NCBI GenBank assembly: GCA_964600225.1
Contig: CAZRIT010000048.1
Coordinates: 1-14,828 of the forward strand
Direction of reading: 5' to 3'
Length of the DNA stretch: 14,828 nt
Source of the DNA: CAZRIT01 sp964600225
GTDB lineage: Bacteria; Bacillota; Clostridia; Christensenellales; CAG-138
Positions within the stretch are counted from its first letter, which is position 1. Each line of letters starts with the position of its first letter. The position numbers and the translations under genes are program-made. Shown here one piece after another: positions 1-6,895 of the stretch. Below the pieces are notes generated by a model. The model saw nothing but the letters and a program-made list of their open reading frames with translations, did not search any database and was not told where the DNA came from.

Positions 1-88
1 TGTCATCCTGAGCCGACGCCGCAGCGTCGCCCTGAGGCGTCCCCCGCCGAAGGGGGCTTGGCGAAGGATCTGCCCCGCCGCAGCGGAC
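1..88 (+). repeat. REP-like intergenic repeat, family 1, copy 1
   Basis: This stretch recurs almost exactly at 230-316, with one single-base indel and one substitution. A diverged inverted copy lies at 13501-13580. It begins with GTCATCCTGAG and carries GAAGGATC further in; these ends can pair (ATCC with GGAT). Inside is a perfect 6-bp stem, CGACGC at 14-19 and GCGTCG at 24-29, around a CGCA loop, followed by a C-run/G-run hairpin around GCCGAA. It lies outside any supported gene. The window edge may cut off further copies. Confidence 0.85.
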
Positions 89-126
89 ATATGAAGCGGG
101 GTACGTTGCTCCCTGACGGGAGCAAA

Positions 127-217
127 GATTCCTCGTCGCTATGCTCCTCGGAATGACAGGTGAGAGGGCTTTGCCGATTGGAATGACAGGTGAGAGGGCC
201 TTGCCGATCGGAATGAT
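127..217. repeat. Family 2 repeat followed by a 30-bp tandem duplication
   Basis: Positions 127-157, read on the minus strand, begin GTCATTCCGAGG and end GAGGAATC. These are the same ends as the 61-nt repeat units at 9877-9937 and 13621-13681, but with a different middle. From 151 a 30-bp unit starting GAATGACAGG is present twice (151-180 and 181-210, two differences), then breaks off after the first bases of a third unit. The tandem array probably grew by slippage or unequal crossover from the end of the family 2 element. No gene is supported here. Confidence 0.75.
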
Positions 218-229
218 AACCACATTCCG

Positions 230-316
230 TGTCATCCTGAGCCGACGCCGCAGCGTCGCCCTGAGGCGTCCCCCGCCGAAGGGGCTTGGCGAAGGATCTG
301 TCCCGCCGCAGCGGAC
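230..316 (+). repeat. REP-like intergenic repeat, family 1, copy 2
   Basis: Direct repeat of 1-88 with one base missing in the G-run and one C-to-T change near the 3' end. The 6-bp CGACGC/GCGTCG stem is intact at 243-248 and 253-258. The near-identity with copy 1, only about 140 bp away, points to recent duplication or gene conversion. Confidence 0.85.
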
Positions 317-345
317 GCATACGCAATGGCGACTGCGATCATCAC

Positions 346-373
346 AAAGGCTGCACCGTACGGTGCAGCCTTT
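346..373. terminator. 28-bp perfect palindrome, probable terminator
   Basis: A 14-bp arm running AAAGGCTGCACCGT is followed immediately by its exact reverse complement, making a very stable hairpin 3' of the sodium symporter gene. The T-rich tract (TTTGCTTTTCTTTTTT) follows it on the plus strand, which is the wrong side for the minus-strand operon that ends at 422. On the minus strand the stem is followed only by TGTGATG. It may act in both directions or protect the operon 3' end. No plus-strand gene ending here is visible in the window. Confidence 0.55.
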
Positions 374-421
374 GCTTTTCTTTTTTCGGAGGTTGTTTGT
401 GGGGAAACCGTTTCCGATTGG

Positions 422-1792
422 TTACTTGATGATGCCAAAGCCGGTCAGCAGCACGACAACCAGCAGGACGGGCGCAATGTACTTAACCATAAAGAACCAT
501 ACCTTGCCAATGCGCGCGTCGAGCGTGCCGTTGTTGCTGATGGCCTTCAGGGCGTTGTCCTTCTTCCAGAAGTACACGATCATGATGGCGGTGCACAGCG
601 CGATCAACGGGTACGCAATCTTGCAGATGAAGTTGTCGTACAGATCGAATATGCCCATGCCCGCGATGCTGAAGCCGCCCCACGCGCCAAAGCCCAGGCT
701 GACGGGCACGCCAAAGACGAAGCAGATGATGGTGGCAATGATGGAGGCCTTTTTGCGGCTCATCTTGCCCTTGCTGCGCTCGGTCATGAACGGCACGCAG
801 ATCTCCAGGATGGAGATGGAGGAGGTCAGCGAGGCAAACAGCAGCAGGATGAAGAACAGGCAGCACAGGAAGCTGCCGAGCGGGAGCTGCTGGAACAGCG
901 ACGGCACCGTGATGAACAGCAGCGATACGCCGGATTGCGGGTCTACGCCGAACGCAAACGCGGCGGGGAGGACGATGAGGCCTGCCAGGAAGGCAACCGC
1001 AAAGTCGGTGAACACGATGGCAGCCGTGGACTTGGGCACGTTCTCGCTGTCGCTGAGGTAGCTGCCGTAGACGACCATGCCGGTGGTGCCGACGTTGAGG
1101 GAGAAAAACACCTGCCCAACGGCCGCGGCCAGCACGCCGAACGTGATCTTGGAGAAGTCAGGCTTGAGATAGAACTCCACGCCCTTGCCCGCGCCCGGGA
1201 GCGTGAGGGCACGGACGACCAGAACGAGCAGGATCACAAGCAGCGCGGGCATGAGGATCTTGTTGGCTTTTTCAATGCCCTTTTTGATGCCGCCCATAAC
1301 GATCCACATGGTCAGCAGCAGGAATATGATCTGGAAGATGATGGGCTGCCAGGTCTGACCGATGAAGTTGCCCCAGAAGGCGCCCACGGCATCGGGTGCG
1401 GTGTTGGCCAGCGTGGTAAACGACGTAAAGATGTAGTACAGCATCCATCCGCCGAATACCGCGTAGTAGGACAGCGCCAGCACAGCCGAGAAGATGCCCA
1501 GATAGCCCATCCACGCGAATTTGCCGCTGATCTTTTTGTAGCTGTCCACGGCATTGGCGCGTCCGTTGCGGCCGATCAAAAAGTCAGCCAGCAGCATGAC
1601 GGCGCCGACGATGAGCATGACGATGATGTACACGAACAGGAATGCCGCGCCGCCGTTGGCGCCTGTCATATAGGGGAACTTCATGATGTTGCCGAGACCG
1701 ACCGCCGAGCCGGCGGTGGCGAGGACGAAACCAAAGCGACCACCCCATTGCTCGCGCTTGGGCTTTGCTACCTCTGCTGGTTTGTTGGACAT
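422..1792 (-). CDS. NSS-family sodium-dependent amino-acid symporter
   Basis: Membrane transporter of the neurotransmitter:sodium symporter (SNF) family, in which Na+ drives uptake of amino acids or related amines. The 456 residues match the short bacterial members (about 450, mostly 11 helices). Family landmarks are clear. The unwound TM1 segment SAVGLGNIMKFPY lies at about residues 29-41. SYYAVFGGW in TM3 (108-116) supplies the substrate-site tyrosine. FFSLNVGTTGMVVYGSYL (230-247) is TM6. ASLTSS (321-326) in TM8 corresponds to the LeuT Na2-site motif. A strong ribosome site, GGGAGG, lies 7 nt before the ATG. It is the last gene of a minus-strand operon behind an acyl-CoA ligase and a DRE-TIM enzyme, so it probably imports the substrate of that pathway. 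The family assignment is firm. The substrate cannot be read from the sequence. Confidence 0.95.
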   Translation of the reverse strand: MSNKPAEVAKPKREQWGGRFGFVLATAGSAVGLGNIMKFPYMTGANGGAAFLFVYIIVMLIVGAVMLLADFLIGRNGRANAVDSYKKISGKFAWMGYLGIFSAVLALSYYAVFGGWMLYYIFTSFTTLANTAPDAVGAFWGNFIGQTWQPIIFQIIFLLLTMWIVMGGIKKGIEKANKILMPALLVILLVLVVRALTLPGAGKGVEFYLKPDFSKITFGVLAAAVGQVFFSLNVGTTGMVVYGSYLSDSENVPKSTAAIVFTDFAVAFLAGLIVLPAAFAFGVDPQSGVSLLFITVPSLFQQLPLGSFLCCLFFILLLFASLTSSISILEICVPFMTERSKGKMSRKKASIIATIICFVFGVPVSLGFGAWGGFSIAGMGIFDLYDNFICKIAYPLIALCTAIMIVYFWKKDNALKAISNNGTLDARIGKVWFFMVKYIAPVLLVVVLLTGFGIIK

Positions 1793-1820
1793 AAAAACGC
1801 CTCCCTTTTTTATTCACGTC

Positions 1821-1840
1821 GGGCGGCAGAGCAGCCGCCC
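1821..1840. other. Intercistronic hairpin between DRE-TIM and symporter genes
   Basis: Perfect 7-bp GC stem, GGGCGGC (1821-1827) and GCCGCCC (1834-1840), with a 6-nt loop, in the 63-bp gap before the symporter gene. Neither strand has a T-run after it, so it is not a typical intrinsic terminator. It could stabilise or process the mRNA and so set symporter expression apart from the upstream genes; that role is inferred. Confidence 0.5.
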
Positions 1841-1855
1841 GCATGTGTCTTGGTG

Positions 1856-3073
1856 TTACAGCGCTTGATACAGCGCAATGTACTCCTCGTCGGTCAGGTC
1901 GCGCTTGAGTTCCAGCGCCAGCTTTTTGACCGCGCCCAGCAGCTTTTTTGACAATTCCTTATCCTCGATGGGCGCAAGCCCCAGCCGCTCGTTGACCAAA
2001 GCAATGTTGGCGTTGCCGCTCTTTTTGCCGATGTAGATGTGCGGCGCGCTCTGCCCCGTCATGGTCCACATGTACGGCAGCATGATGAGCGGATCGACGT
2101 CCTTGGCGGATTTCCAGTAGCCCACGGGCAGGCCCGTTTCCCACCCGAACAGCCGATTGCCCACGACCGCCTTGGTGTTGGGCACGGGCTTTTGGGAGCG
2201 CACCTCCACCTCGTGCGACAGATCCAGCAGCTTGTCGGGGCGTACGCCCGTATCCTGTCCGTACAGGCACAGCAGGCTCATGACCAACGGCTCCAGCGGG
2301 CAGCTTCCCGCGCGCTCGCCGATGCCGTTGACGGTGACGTGCGCGCAGCACGCGCCCGCCTTGAGCGCCGCAATGGTGGTGGCCACCGACTGGCCAAAGT
2401 CCTCGTGGAAGTGCGCCTCAATGGGCTTGCCGACGCGCTTGAGGAGCTGTTTGACCGTGTAGGCAGCGCCCTCGGGCGAGAATGCGCCGAACGTATCGAC
2501 CAGCGCGATGGAATCCACATGGCCGCCGCCGTTGATGATGGCGTTGAGGGTGTTGCACAGAAAATCCAGGTTTGCGCGCGAGCCGTCGGCAGGGAAGAAG
2601 GTGACCTTGAGCCCCAGCTCATGCGCAAACGCCGTGGTTTCGCAGGCTACGCTGATGGCCTTTTCCACAGACCAGCCGATGCCGCTTTTGAGCTGCTGCT
2701 CGCTGCCCGGCACCTCCGCCAGCACGCCGTACACGCCGCAGTCCTTGGCAAGCTGCATGTCGCTTTTGACGTTGCGCACAAAGCAATAGATCTTGGCCTT
2801 GAGGCCCAGCTCGCAGATGGCCTTGATGGCGGCCGCGTCCTCCTCGGAGGCTGCGGGGGTACCCGCCTCGATGCGGTGCACGCCCGCGGCATCCAGCTTC
2901 TTGGCGATGGCGATTTTGTCTTCCTTGTTGAAGACGATGCTCGGCTCCTGCTCACCGTCGCGCAGCGTGGTATCCAGTATTTCGATTTGCTTGGGGAACG
3001 CGTATTCGTCGGTGACGTCCTTGGCGTAGTTGGCGGGCGCTACCCACCATTTGCCTTCCTCTTTGAATCCCAT
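1856..3073 (-). CDS. Homocitrate/isopropylmalate synthase-like DRE-TIM enzyme
   Basis: Member of the DRE-TIM metallolyase superfamily, which makes or breaks C-C bonds in Claisen-type reactions between acyl-CoA and 2-oxoacids. The 405 residues lack the LeuA-type C-terminal regulatory domain and are close in length to homocitrate synthase (NifV). Visible signatures: DTTLRDGEQ at 34-42 (catalytic Arg38, metal ligand Asp39), IEAGTPAAS at 68-76, the metal-binding HFH at 221-223, and VNGIGERAG at 248-256. Oddly, the subdomain motif usually read as HESGIH is WETGLP here (311-316), losing both histidines. AAGGAG lies 9 nt before the ATG. The gene follows the acyl-CoA ligase by 79 bp and precedes the symporter. 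No isopropylmalate or homocitrate isomerase/dehydrogenase is nearby, so a standard chain-elongation pathway is not supported and a lyase direction is possible. Superfamily is certain; reaction is not. Confidence 0.85.
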   Translation of the reverse strand: MGFKEEGKWWVAPANYAKDVTDEYAFPKQIEILDTTLRDGEQEPSIVFNKEDKIAIAKKLDAAGVHRIEAGTPAASEEDAAAIKAICELGLKAKIYCFVRNVKSDMQLAKDCGVYGVLAEVPGSEQQLKSGIGWSVEKAISVACETTAFAHELGLKVTFFPADGSRANLDFLCNTLNAIINGGGHVDSIALVDTFGAFSPEGAAYTVKQLLKRVGKPIEAHFHEDFGQSVATTIAALKAGACCAHVTVNGIGERAGSCPLEPLVMSLLCLYGQDTGVRPDKLLDLSHEVEVRSQKPVPNTKAVVGNRLFGWETGLPVGYWKSAKDVDPLIMLPYMWTMTGQSAPHIYIGKKSGNANIALVNERLGLAPIEDKELSKKLLGAVKKLALELKRDLTDEEYIALYQAL

Positions 3074-3152
3074 GGTGAAAAACTCCTTGGGCGCTTGGCC
3101 CCACTATGTATTTGTGCAGATGCGTCATTCGTACATCACGGGCAAACGACGC

Positions 3153-5243
3153 TTATCCTTCTAAAACGATGCGCGCATCGGCGATGGCGACGCGGTCTTG
3201 ATATACGCGGCAAGGGTTGAGATCGATCTCGGCAATGGCGGGGAATTGCGCAATCAAAGCCGACAGCGTGCAAAGATACCGTTTGACGCCCGCACGATGC
3301 AGCGCCGCGCCGCGGAAACCGTTGAGAATCGGCGCGCATGTGAGCGAATCGAGCATGCGGTCGGCCTCCCGTTCGTCCACGGGGGCAAGGCGGAAGGCCA
3401 TATCGCGGAACACCTCCGCGTATACGCCGCCCATGCCCGCCATGACCAAGGGGCCGATGCCCTCCATCCTGACGGCGCCGAGTATCATTTCAAACCCCTC
3501 GGCCAGCATGGGCTGTACGGTCAGCAGCGCGTCGGGGTCGAGGGAACGCAGCTTGGGCAGCATGTCGTCAAACGCTTCCGAAAGGGCTTCGGCGTTTTGC
3601 AGGTTCAGCCGCACGCCGCCGACGTCGGATTTGTGGGTGATGACAAGGGAGTGGAGCTTGAGCGCCACGGGATAGCCCATGGCCTCCGCCGCCGAAAGGG
3701 CCTCGTCGTGCGTTTGGCAGAGCTTGGGCACGGCGACGGGCAGGCCGCAAAGCGACAGGAGCGTTTTGCTGTCCGATTCGGTCAGCGCGCGCTGTCCCTT
3801 GCGCGCGGCAAGGAACGCCTGCACCGCGTCCGTTTGCGCGGGGGAGAGCGCCGCAACCGCAGCCGACGCCGTGATTTGGCGCGATTTGGCGTGCGCCGTC
3901 AGCGCGCCCACCGCCACGGCGGCGTCGTGCGTATCGTAAAAGCAGGGGATACCGTACCGCTCGGGCTTGAGCGAATACTTGGAAAAATCCGCCTGATTGC
4001 CCAGAAAACACGCCACGGCGGGCTTGCCTGCCGCGGTTACGGCGTCGATGAGCGCATCCTCGGGCAGCAGCAGGTGCGCGTTGAGGGAGAAAAAGCCCAG
4101 CAGGATATCGTATTCGTCCGAGCGCAGCAGCGTTTCCGCCGTTATGCCATAGTTGTGCGGGTCCAGCGCGACAGAGGACAGATCGACGGGGTTGTTGAGC
4201 GGCACGCGCCGCCCGAGGGCGTTGGTAACGGCCTCCGTCAGCGCCGCCGACGGGGCGGATAGCTGCACGCCCAGCGGCTCCATGGCGTCCACGGTCAGTA
4301 TCGAGGGGCCTGCCGTGTTGGTCACCAGCACCGTGCGGTTGCCCTCGGCGGGCTTGGCAATAGAGAGGGCTTTGAGCATGACGGCTATGGAGCGGCAATC
4401 CTCCGCCTCCAACAGGCCGTACTGGGCAAACAGCCCGCGCATCACGCGTTCGGGCTGCGCCGCGGCGCCCGTGTGCGACAGCGCGGCGTGCATGCCCACG
4501 CTGCTCTTGCCATCGCGCAGCAGCACGATGGGTTTCAAGCGGTTGACCTCGGCAGCGAGCTGCAAAAACGCCGTCAGGTTTTTGACGCCTTCAAAGCTGA
4601 CGCCGATGGCGCGCGTGGCGGGATCGGCCGCAAAATACCGTAACAGGGAGATGGCGTCTACCACGGCCTCGTTTCCGAAATCCGCCCAGCAGGCCAGGCC
4701 GCAGCGCTGATCGCGCAGGGCGTCCAGTATCGCCATGCCCACGCCGCCCGACTGGCTGATGATGCTCACTGTGCCGCTTTCGTGCGCGCCCGGCAGGAAG
4801 GTGCCGTTGAACCCGTCGCGTGCGTTGATAAAGCCGATGGTGTTGGGCCCCAGCAGGGTGATGCCGTGCGTTTGGCAGAAGGCGGCCATCTCGTTTTCCA
4901 TGGCGGCGCCCTCGGCGTCTGCCTCCTTAAAGCCCGCGCTGATGACCACCACGTTCTTTATGCCAACGGCCGCGCATTCCTCCAGCACGCCCAATACGCG
5001 CTGCCGCGCCACGGCGATGTACGCATGCGTAACGGGCGCGGGCAGGGCCAGAACGGACGGGTAGCACGGTTGGCCGAACAGCGTTTGATAATGGGGGTTG
5101 ACGCAATAGACCGTGCAGGACGAATCCGCATGGATGCTTTTGTACAGCCCGCTGCCGATTTTGCCCGCCTCTTCCGTGGCGCCGATGATGGCGACGGAAT
5201 CGGGTGCAAAAAAAGCGATATCGGGTGCCAATGCCTGCTTCAT
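3153..5243 (-). CDS. ADP-forming acyl-CoA ligase (acetate-CoA ligase family, single chain)
   Basis: NDP-forming acyl-CoA synthetase: acyl-CoA + ADP + Pi gives acid + CoA + ATP, working through a phosphohistidine. The 696 residues hold the usual order for a fused alpha-beta enzyme. A CoA-binding Rossmann domain has SVAIIGATEEAGKIG at about 16-30. A succinyl-CoA-ligase-like domain has SIISQSGGVGMAIL (160-173) and the catalytic His257 in LSHTG. An ATP-grasp domain fills the last ~220 residues, with HKSDVGGVRLN. The ATG at 5243 is preferred because AGAGGA lies about 7 nt before it. An in-frame ATG at 5321 would add 26 residues that do not look like the family and has no such site. It is the first gene of the minus-strand operon behind the promoter at 5361-5389. 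It is paralogous to the ligase part of the fusion at 6896-9739. The acyl group used is unknown; ATP production from an amino-acid-derived acyl-CoA is the likely role. Confidence 0.92.
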   Translation of the reverse strand: MKQALAPDIAFFAPDSVAIIGATEEAGKIGSGLYKSIHADSSCTVYCVNPHYQTLFGQPCYPSVLALPAPVTHAYIAVARQRVLGVLEECAAVGIKNVVVISAGFKEADAEGAAMENEMAAFCQTHGITLLGPNTIGFINARDGFNGTFLPGAHESGTVSIISQSGGVGMAILDALRDQRCGLACWADFGNEAVVDAISLLRYFAADPATRAIGVSFEGVKNLTAFLQLAAEVNRLKPIVLLRDGKSSVGMHAALSHTGAAAQPERVMRGLFAQYGLLEAEDCRSIAVMLKALSIAKPAEGNRTVLVTNTAGPSILTVDAMEPLGVQLSAPSAALTEAVTNALGRRVPLNNPVDLSSVALDPHNYGITAETLLRSDEYDILLGFFSLNAHLLLPEDALIDAVTAAGKPAVACFLGNQADFSKYSLKPERYGIPCFYDTHDAAVAVGALTAHAKSRQITASAAVAALSPAQTDAVQAFLAARKGQRALTESDSKTLLSLCGLPVAVPKLCQTHDEALSAAEAMGYPVALKLHSLVITHKSDVGGVRLNLQNAEALSEAFDDMLPKLRSLDPDALLTVQPMLAEGFEMILGAVRMEGIGPLVMAGMGGVYAEVFRDMAFRLAPVDEREADRMLDSLTCAPILNGFRGAALHRAGVKRYLCTLSALIAQFPAIAEIDLNPCRVYQDRVAIADARIVLEG

Positions 5244-5360
5244 GTCTGTTCCTCTCATTCGTGCGGTGGACAATGCAACTTGGTAGGGGGGTGACACAAC
5301 AACCTGAAAAACGGCGGGCAAAACGCAATTGTGATGAAGAATCTAATCTTTGACACACTC

Positions 5361-5389
5361 ATGATACAATATGTGCACGACCTTGTCAA
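5361..5389 (-). promoter_or_regulatory. Sigma-70 promoter for the ligase/DRE-TIM/symporter operon
   Basis: On the minus strand, TTGACA (5384-5389) and TATCAT (5361-5366) are separated by exactly 17 bp. Transcription should start near 5354, leaving a leader of about 110 nt before the ligase ATG at 5243. The -35 box is part of the word TTGTCAATCGG (plus-strand reading, 5383-5393), which recurs inverted at the divergent promoter. Confidence 0.8.
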
Positions 5390-5413
5390 TCGGATTATTA
5401 AGCGAAAGAAAAA

Positions 5414-5434
5414 CCGATTTTCTTGCGGAATCGG
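5414..5434. promoter_or_regulatory. Dyad CCGATT/AATCGG, candidate operator
   Basis: CCGATT at 5414-5419 and AATCGG at 5429-5434 form an inverted repeat with a 9-bp spacer between the two divergent promoters. The same hexamer lies at 5388-5393 and 5583-5588, overlapping or touching each -35 box. Four copies in about 200 bp suggest binding by one regulator. No regulator gene is in the window. As a transcribed hairpin it would be weak. Confidence 0.45.
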
Positions 5435-5586
5435 CTCGCAGCGGGTAGCGAATGGGGCATGCGCGCCGCGACGCCCGTACGAATTGTAACGAATATGCGT
5501 GAAAAACACAAATAAACAGGGAAAAATATATAAAATGAAAGCGACCGATGTATCGAGAATATGTTTTCTGAACATTATAAAACCGA

Positions 5587-5615
5587 TTGACAACCATAGA
5601 GCGGCGGGATATACT
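5587..5615 (+). promoter_or_regulatory. Sigma-70 promoter for the aminotransferase/fusion operon
   Basis: A perfect TTGACA (5587-5592) is followed after 17 bp by TATACT (5610-5615), with a predicted start near 5622 and a leader of about 55 nt. Its -35 region reads CCGATTGACAA, the reverse complement of the word over the opposing promoter's -35 box. The rest of the 5244-5677 region is AT-richer than the genes; beyond these promoters and the dyad nothing else is supported in it. Confidence 0.85.
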
Positions 5616-5677
5616 GAACTTGTCACATCACGGGCAACAGCATACAGCATCACGAAAACATGAAAGGTGGAATTGTT

Positions 5678-6871
5678 ATGGACTACACTTTCTCCGACCG
5701 TATCCAAAACGTGAGGCCTTCCGCCATCCGCGAGATTCTCAAGGTGATTGCGGCGGACCCGACGATCATTCCGTTTGCAACGGGCAGTCCGTCCACTGAA
5801 TCCATCCCTGTCAAAGAGGTGCACGAAATCTGCGAGTACATCTTTGCCAATTGCCCCATTGAAGCGCTGCAGTACAACATCACGGAGGGTCATCCGCCGC
5901 TGAGAGAGCTGACCAAGCAGCGCCTGAAGAAAATGTTCAACGTTGGGCGTGATTTTGACGAGGTCATCATCACCACGGGCGGCCAGCAGGGCCTGGAGAT
6001 GACGCCCAAAATCCTGTGCAACCCCGGCGATACGGTTTTGATGGAAAACCCCACGTTTGTCAGCGGCATCAATGCGTTTAAGTCCAACGGCGCGCATGTG
6101 GTGAGCCTGGATATGGACGAGGAAGGCATCAAGCTCGATCAACTCGAGCACGCCATCAAAAATGAGCATAACGTGAAGCTGTTGTACCTCATCCCCAACT
6201 TCCAAAATCCCAGCGGCAAGACCATGAGCGGCCCGCGCCGCAAGGCCGTGTACGATATGTGCGTCAAGTACGGCATTATTATATTGGAAGACAACCCCTA
6301 CGGAGAGCTGCGTTTCCGCGGCGAGGATATCCTGCCCGTCAAGGCGCTCGACGACGAGGGCATTGTCATCTATAACGGCTCCTATTCCAAGATCATCTCC
6401 GCGGGCATGCGCATCGGCTTCCTCTGCGCGCCGGGGCCGCTGATGCAAAAGCTGATCGTGGCCAAGCAGGTGGGCGATTGCCACACCAACATCTTCTTCC
6501 AAATCGTCACCCAACACTTTTTGACCGATTACGATGTGGATGCGCACATCCAACGCATCCGCAAGATCTACCGCGATAAGTGCGACCTGATGCTGGGGCT
6601 GATGGATGCGCATTTCGATCAGCGCGTACAATATACCAGGCCCGACGGCGGGTTGTTCCTGTGGTGCACGCTGCCCGACGGCTACGATACCATGGTGCTT
6701 GCCAGGGAAGCGGTCAAAAAGGGCGTGGCGTTTGTGCCGGGCTGCTCGTTCATGGCAGACGACACCGCGCCCTGCTCCTCCTTCCGCCTGAACTTCTCTA
6801 CCCCGTCGGACGATCAGATTCGGCGCGGCATCCCGCTGCTGGCGGAAGCGATCAAAGCGTTTATCAAATAA
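5678..6871 (+). CDS. PLP-dependent class I/II aminotransferase (LysN/MocR-like fold)
   Basis: Cytosolic fold-type I aminotransferase, closest in look to 2-aminoadipate or multi-substrate aminotransferases; it exchanges an amino acid's amino group with a 2-oxoacid. The 397 residues contain the family marks: TGGQQGLEM (100-108) for the cofactor phosphate, IPNFQNPSG (172-180), EDNPYGELRF (204-213) with the Asp that holds the pyridine nitrogen, SYSK (235-238) with the Schiff-base lysine K238, and SSFRLNFSTP near the end with the carboxylate-binding arginine. There is no N-terminal GntR helix-turn-helix, so it is an enzyme rather than a MocR regulator. The ATG at 5678 is chosen because AAAGGTGG lies 7 nt before it; an in-frame ATG at 5660 has no comparable site. 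It is the first gene after the strong plus-strand promoter, 24 bp before the fusion gene. Substrate specificity is not determinable. Confidence 0.93.
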   Translation: MDYTFSDRIQNVRPSAIREILKVIAADPTIIPFATGSPSTESIPVKEVHEICEYIFANCPIEALQYNITEGHPPLRELTKQRLKKMFNVGRDFDEVIITTGGQQGLEMTPKILCNPGDTVLMENPTFVSGINAFKSNGAHVVSLDMDEEGIKLDQLEHAIKNEHNVKLLYLIPNFQNPSGKTMSGPRRKAVYDMCVKYGIIILEDNPYGELRFRGEDILPVKALDDEGIVIYNGSYSKIISAGMRIGFLCAPGPLMQKLIVAKQVGDCHTNIFFQIVTQHFLTDYDVDAHIQRIRKIYRDKCDLMLGLMDAHFDQRVQYTRPDGGLFLWCTLPDGYDTMVLAREAVKKGVAFVPGCSFMADDTAPCSSFRLNFSTPSDDQIRRGIPLLAEAIKAFIK

Positions 6872-6895
6872 CAACATACAAGAGGGAAAAATAAC

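Noticed and set aside
151..217. CRISPR array from the 30-bp repeated units
   Set aside because: The units are adjacent without spacers and only just over two copies exist; no cas gene is in the window.
3..326. Minus-strand open frame of 107 codons at the left edge
   Set aside because: It is made entirely of the two family 1 repeats and the 30-bp tandem units; the translation simply repeats their sequence, a common false gene call in such repeats.
326..1951. Long plus-strand open frame of 541 codons across the symporter gene
   Set aside because: The opposite strand encodes a clear NSS transporter. The plus-strand translation is rich in His, Asp, Glu, Gln and Arg without any family motif, as expected for the complement of GC-rich coding sequence.
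5350..5370. TTGACA at 5350-5355 with TACAAT at 5365-5370 on the plus strand as another promoter
   Set aside because: The spacer is only 9 bp, too short for sigma-70 recognition; the overlapping minus-strand promoter has correct spacing.
5535..5663. 42-codon plus-strand ORF ending on the upstream ATG of the aminotransferase, a possible leader peptide
   Set aside because: It spans the predicted promoter (5587-5615), so its start would lie before the transcription start. Its only purine-rich site is too far from the ATG, and there is no amino-acid run or attenuator structure.
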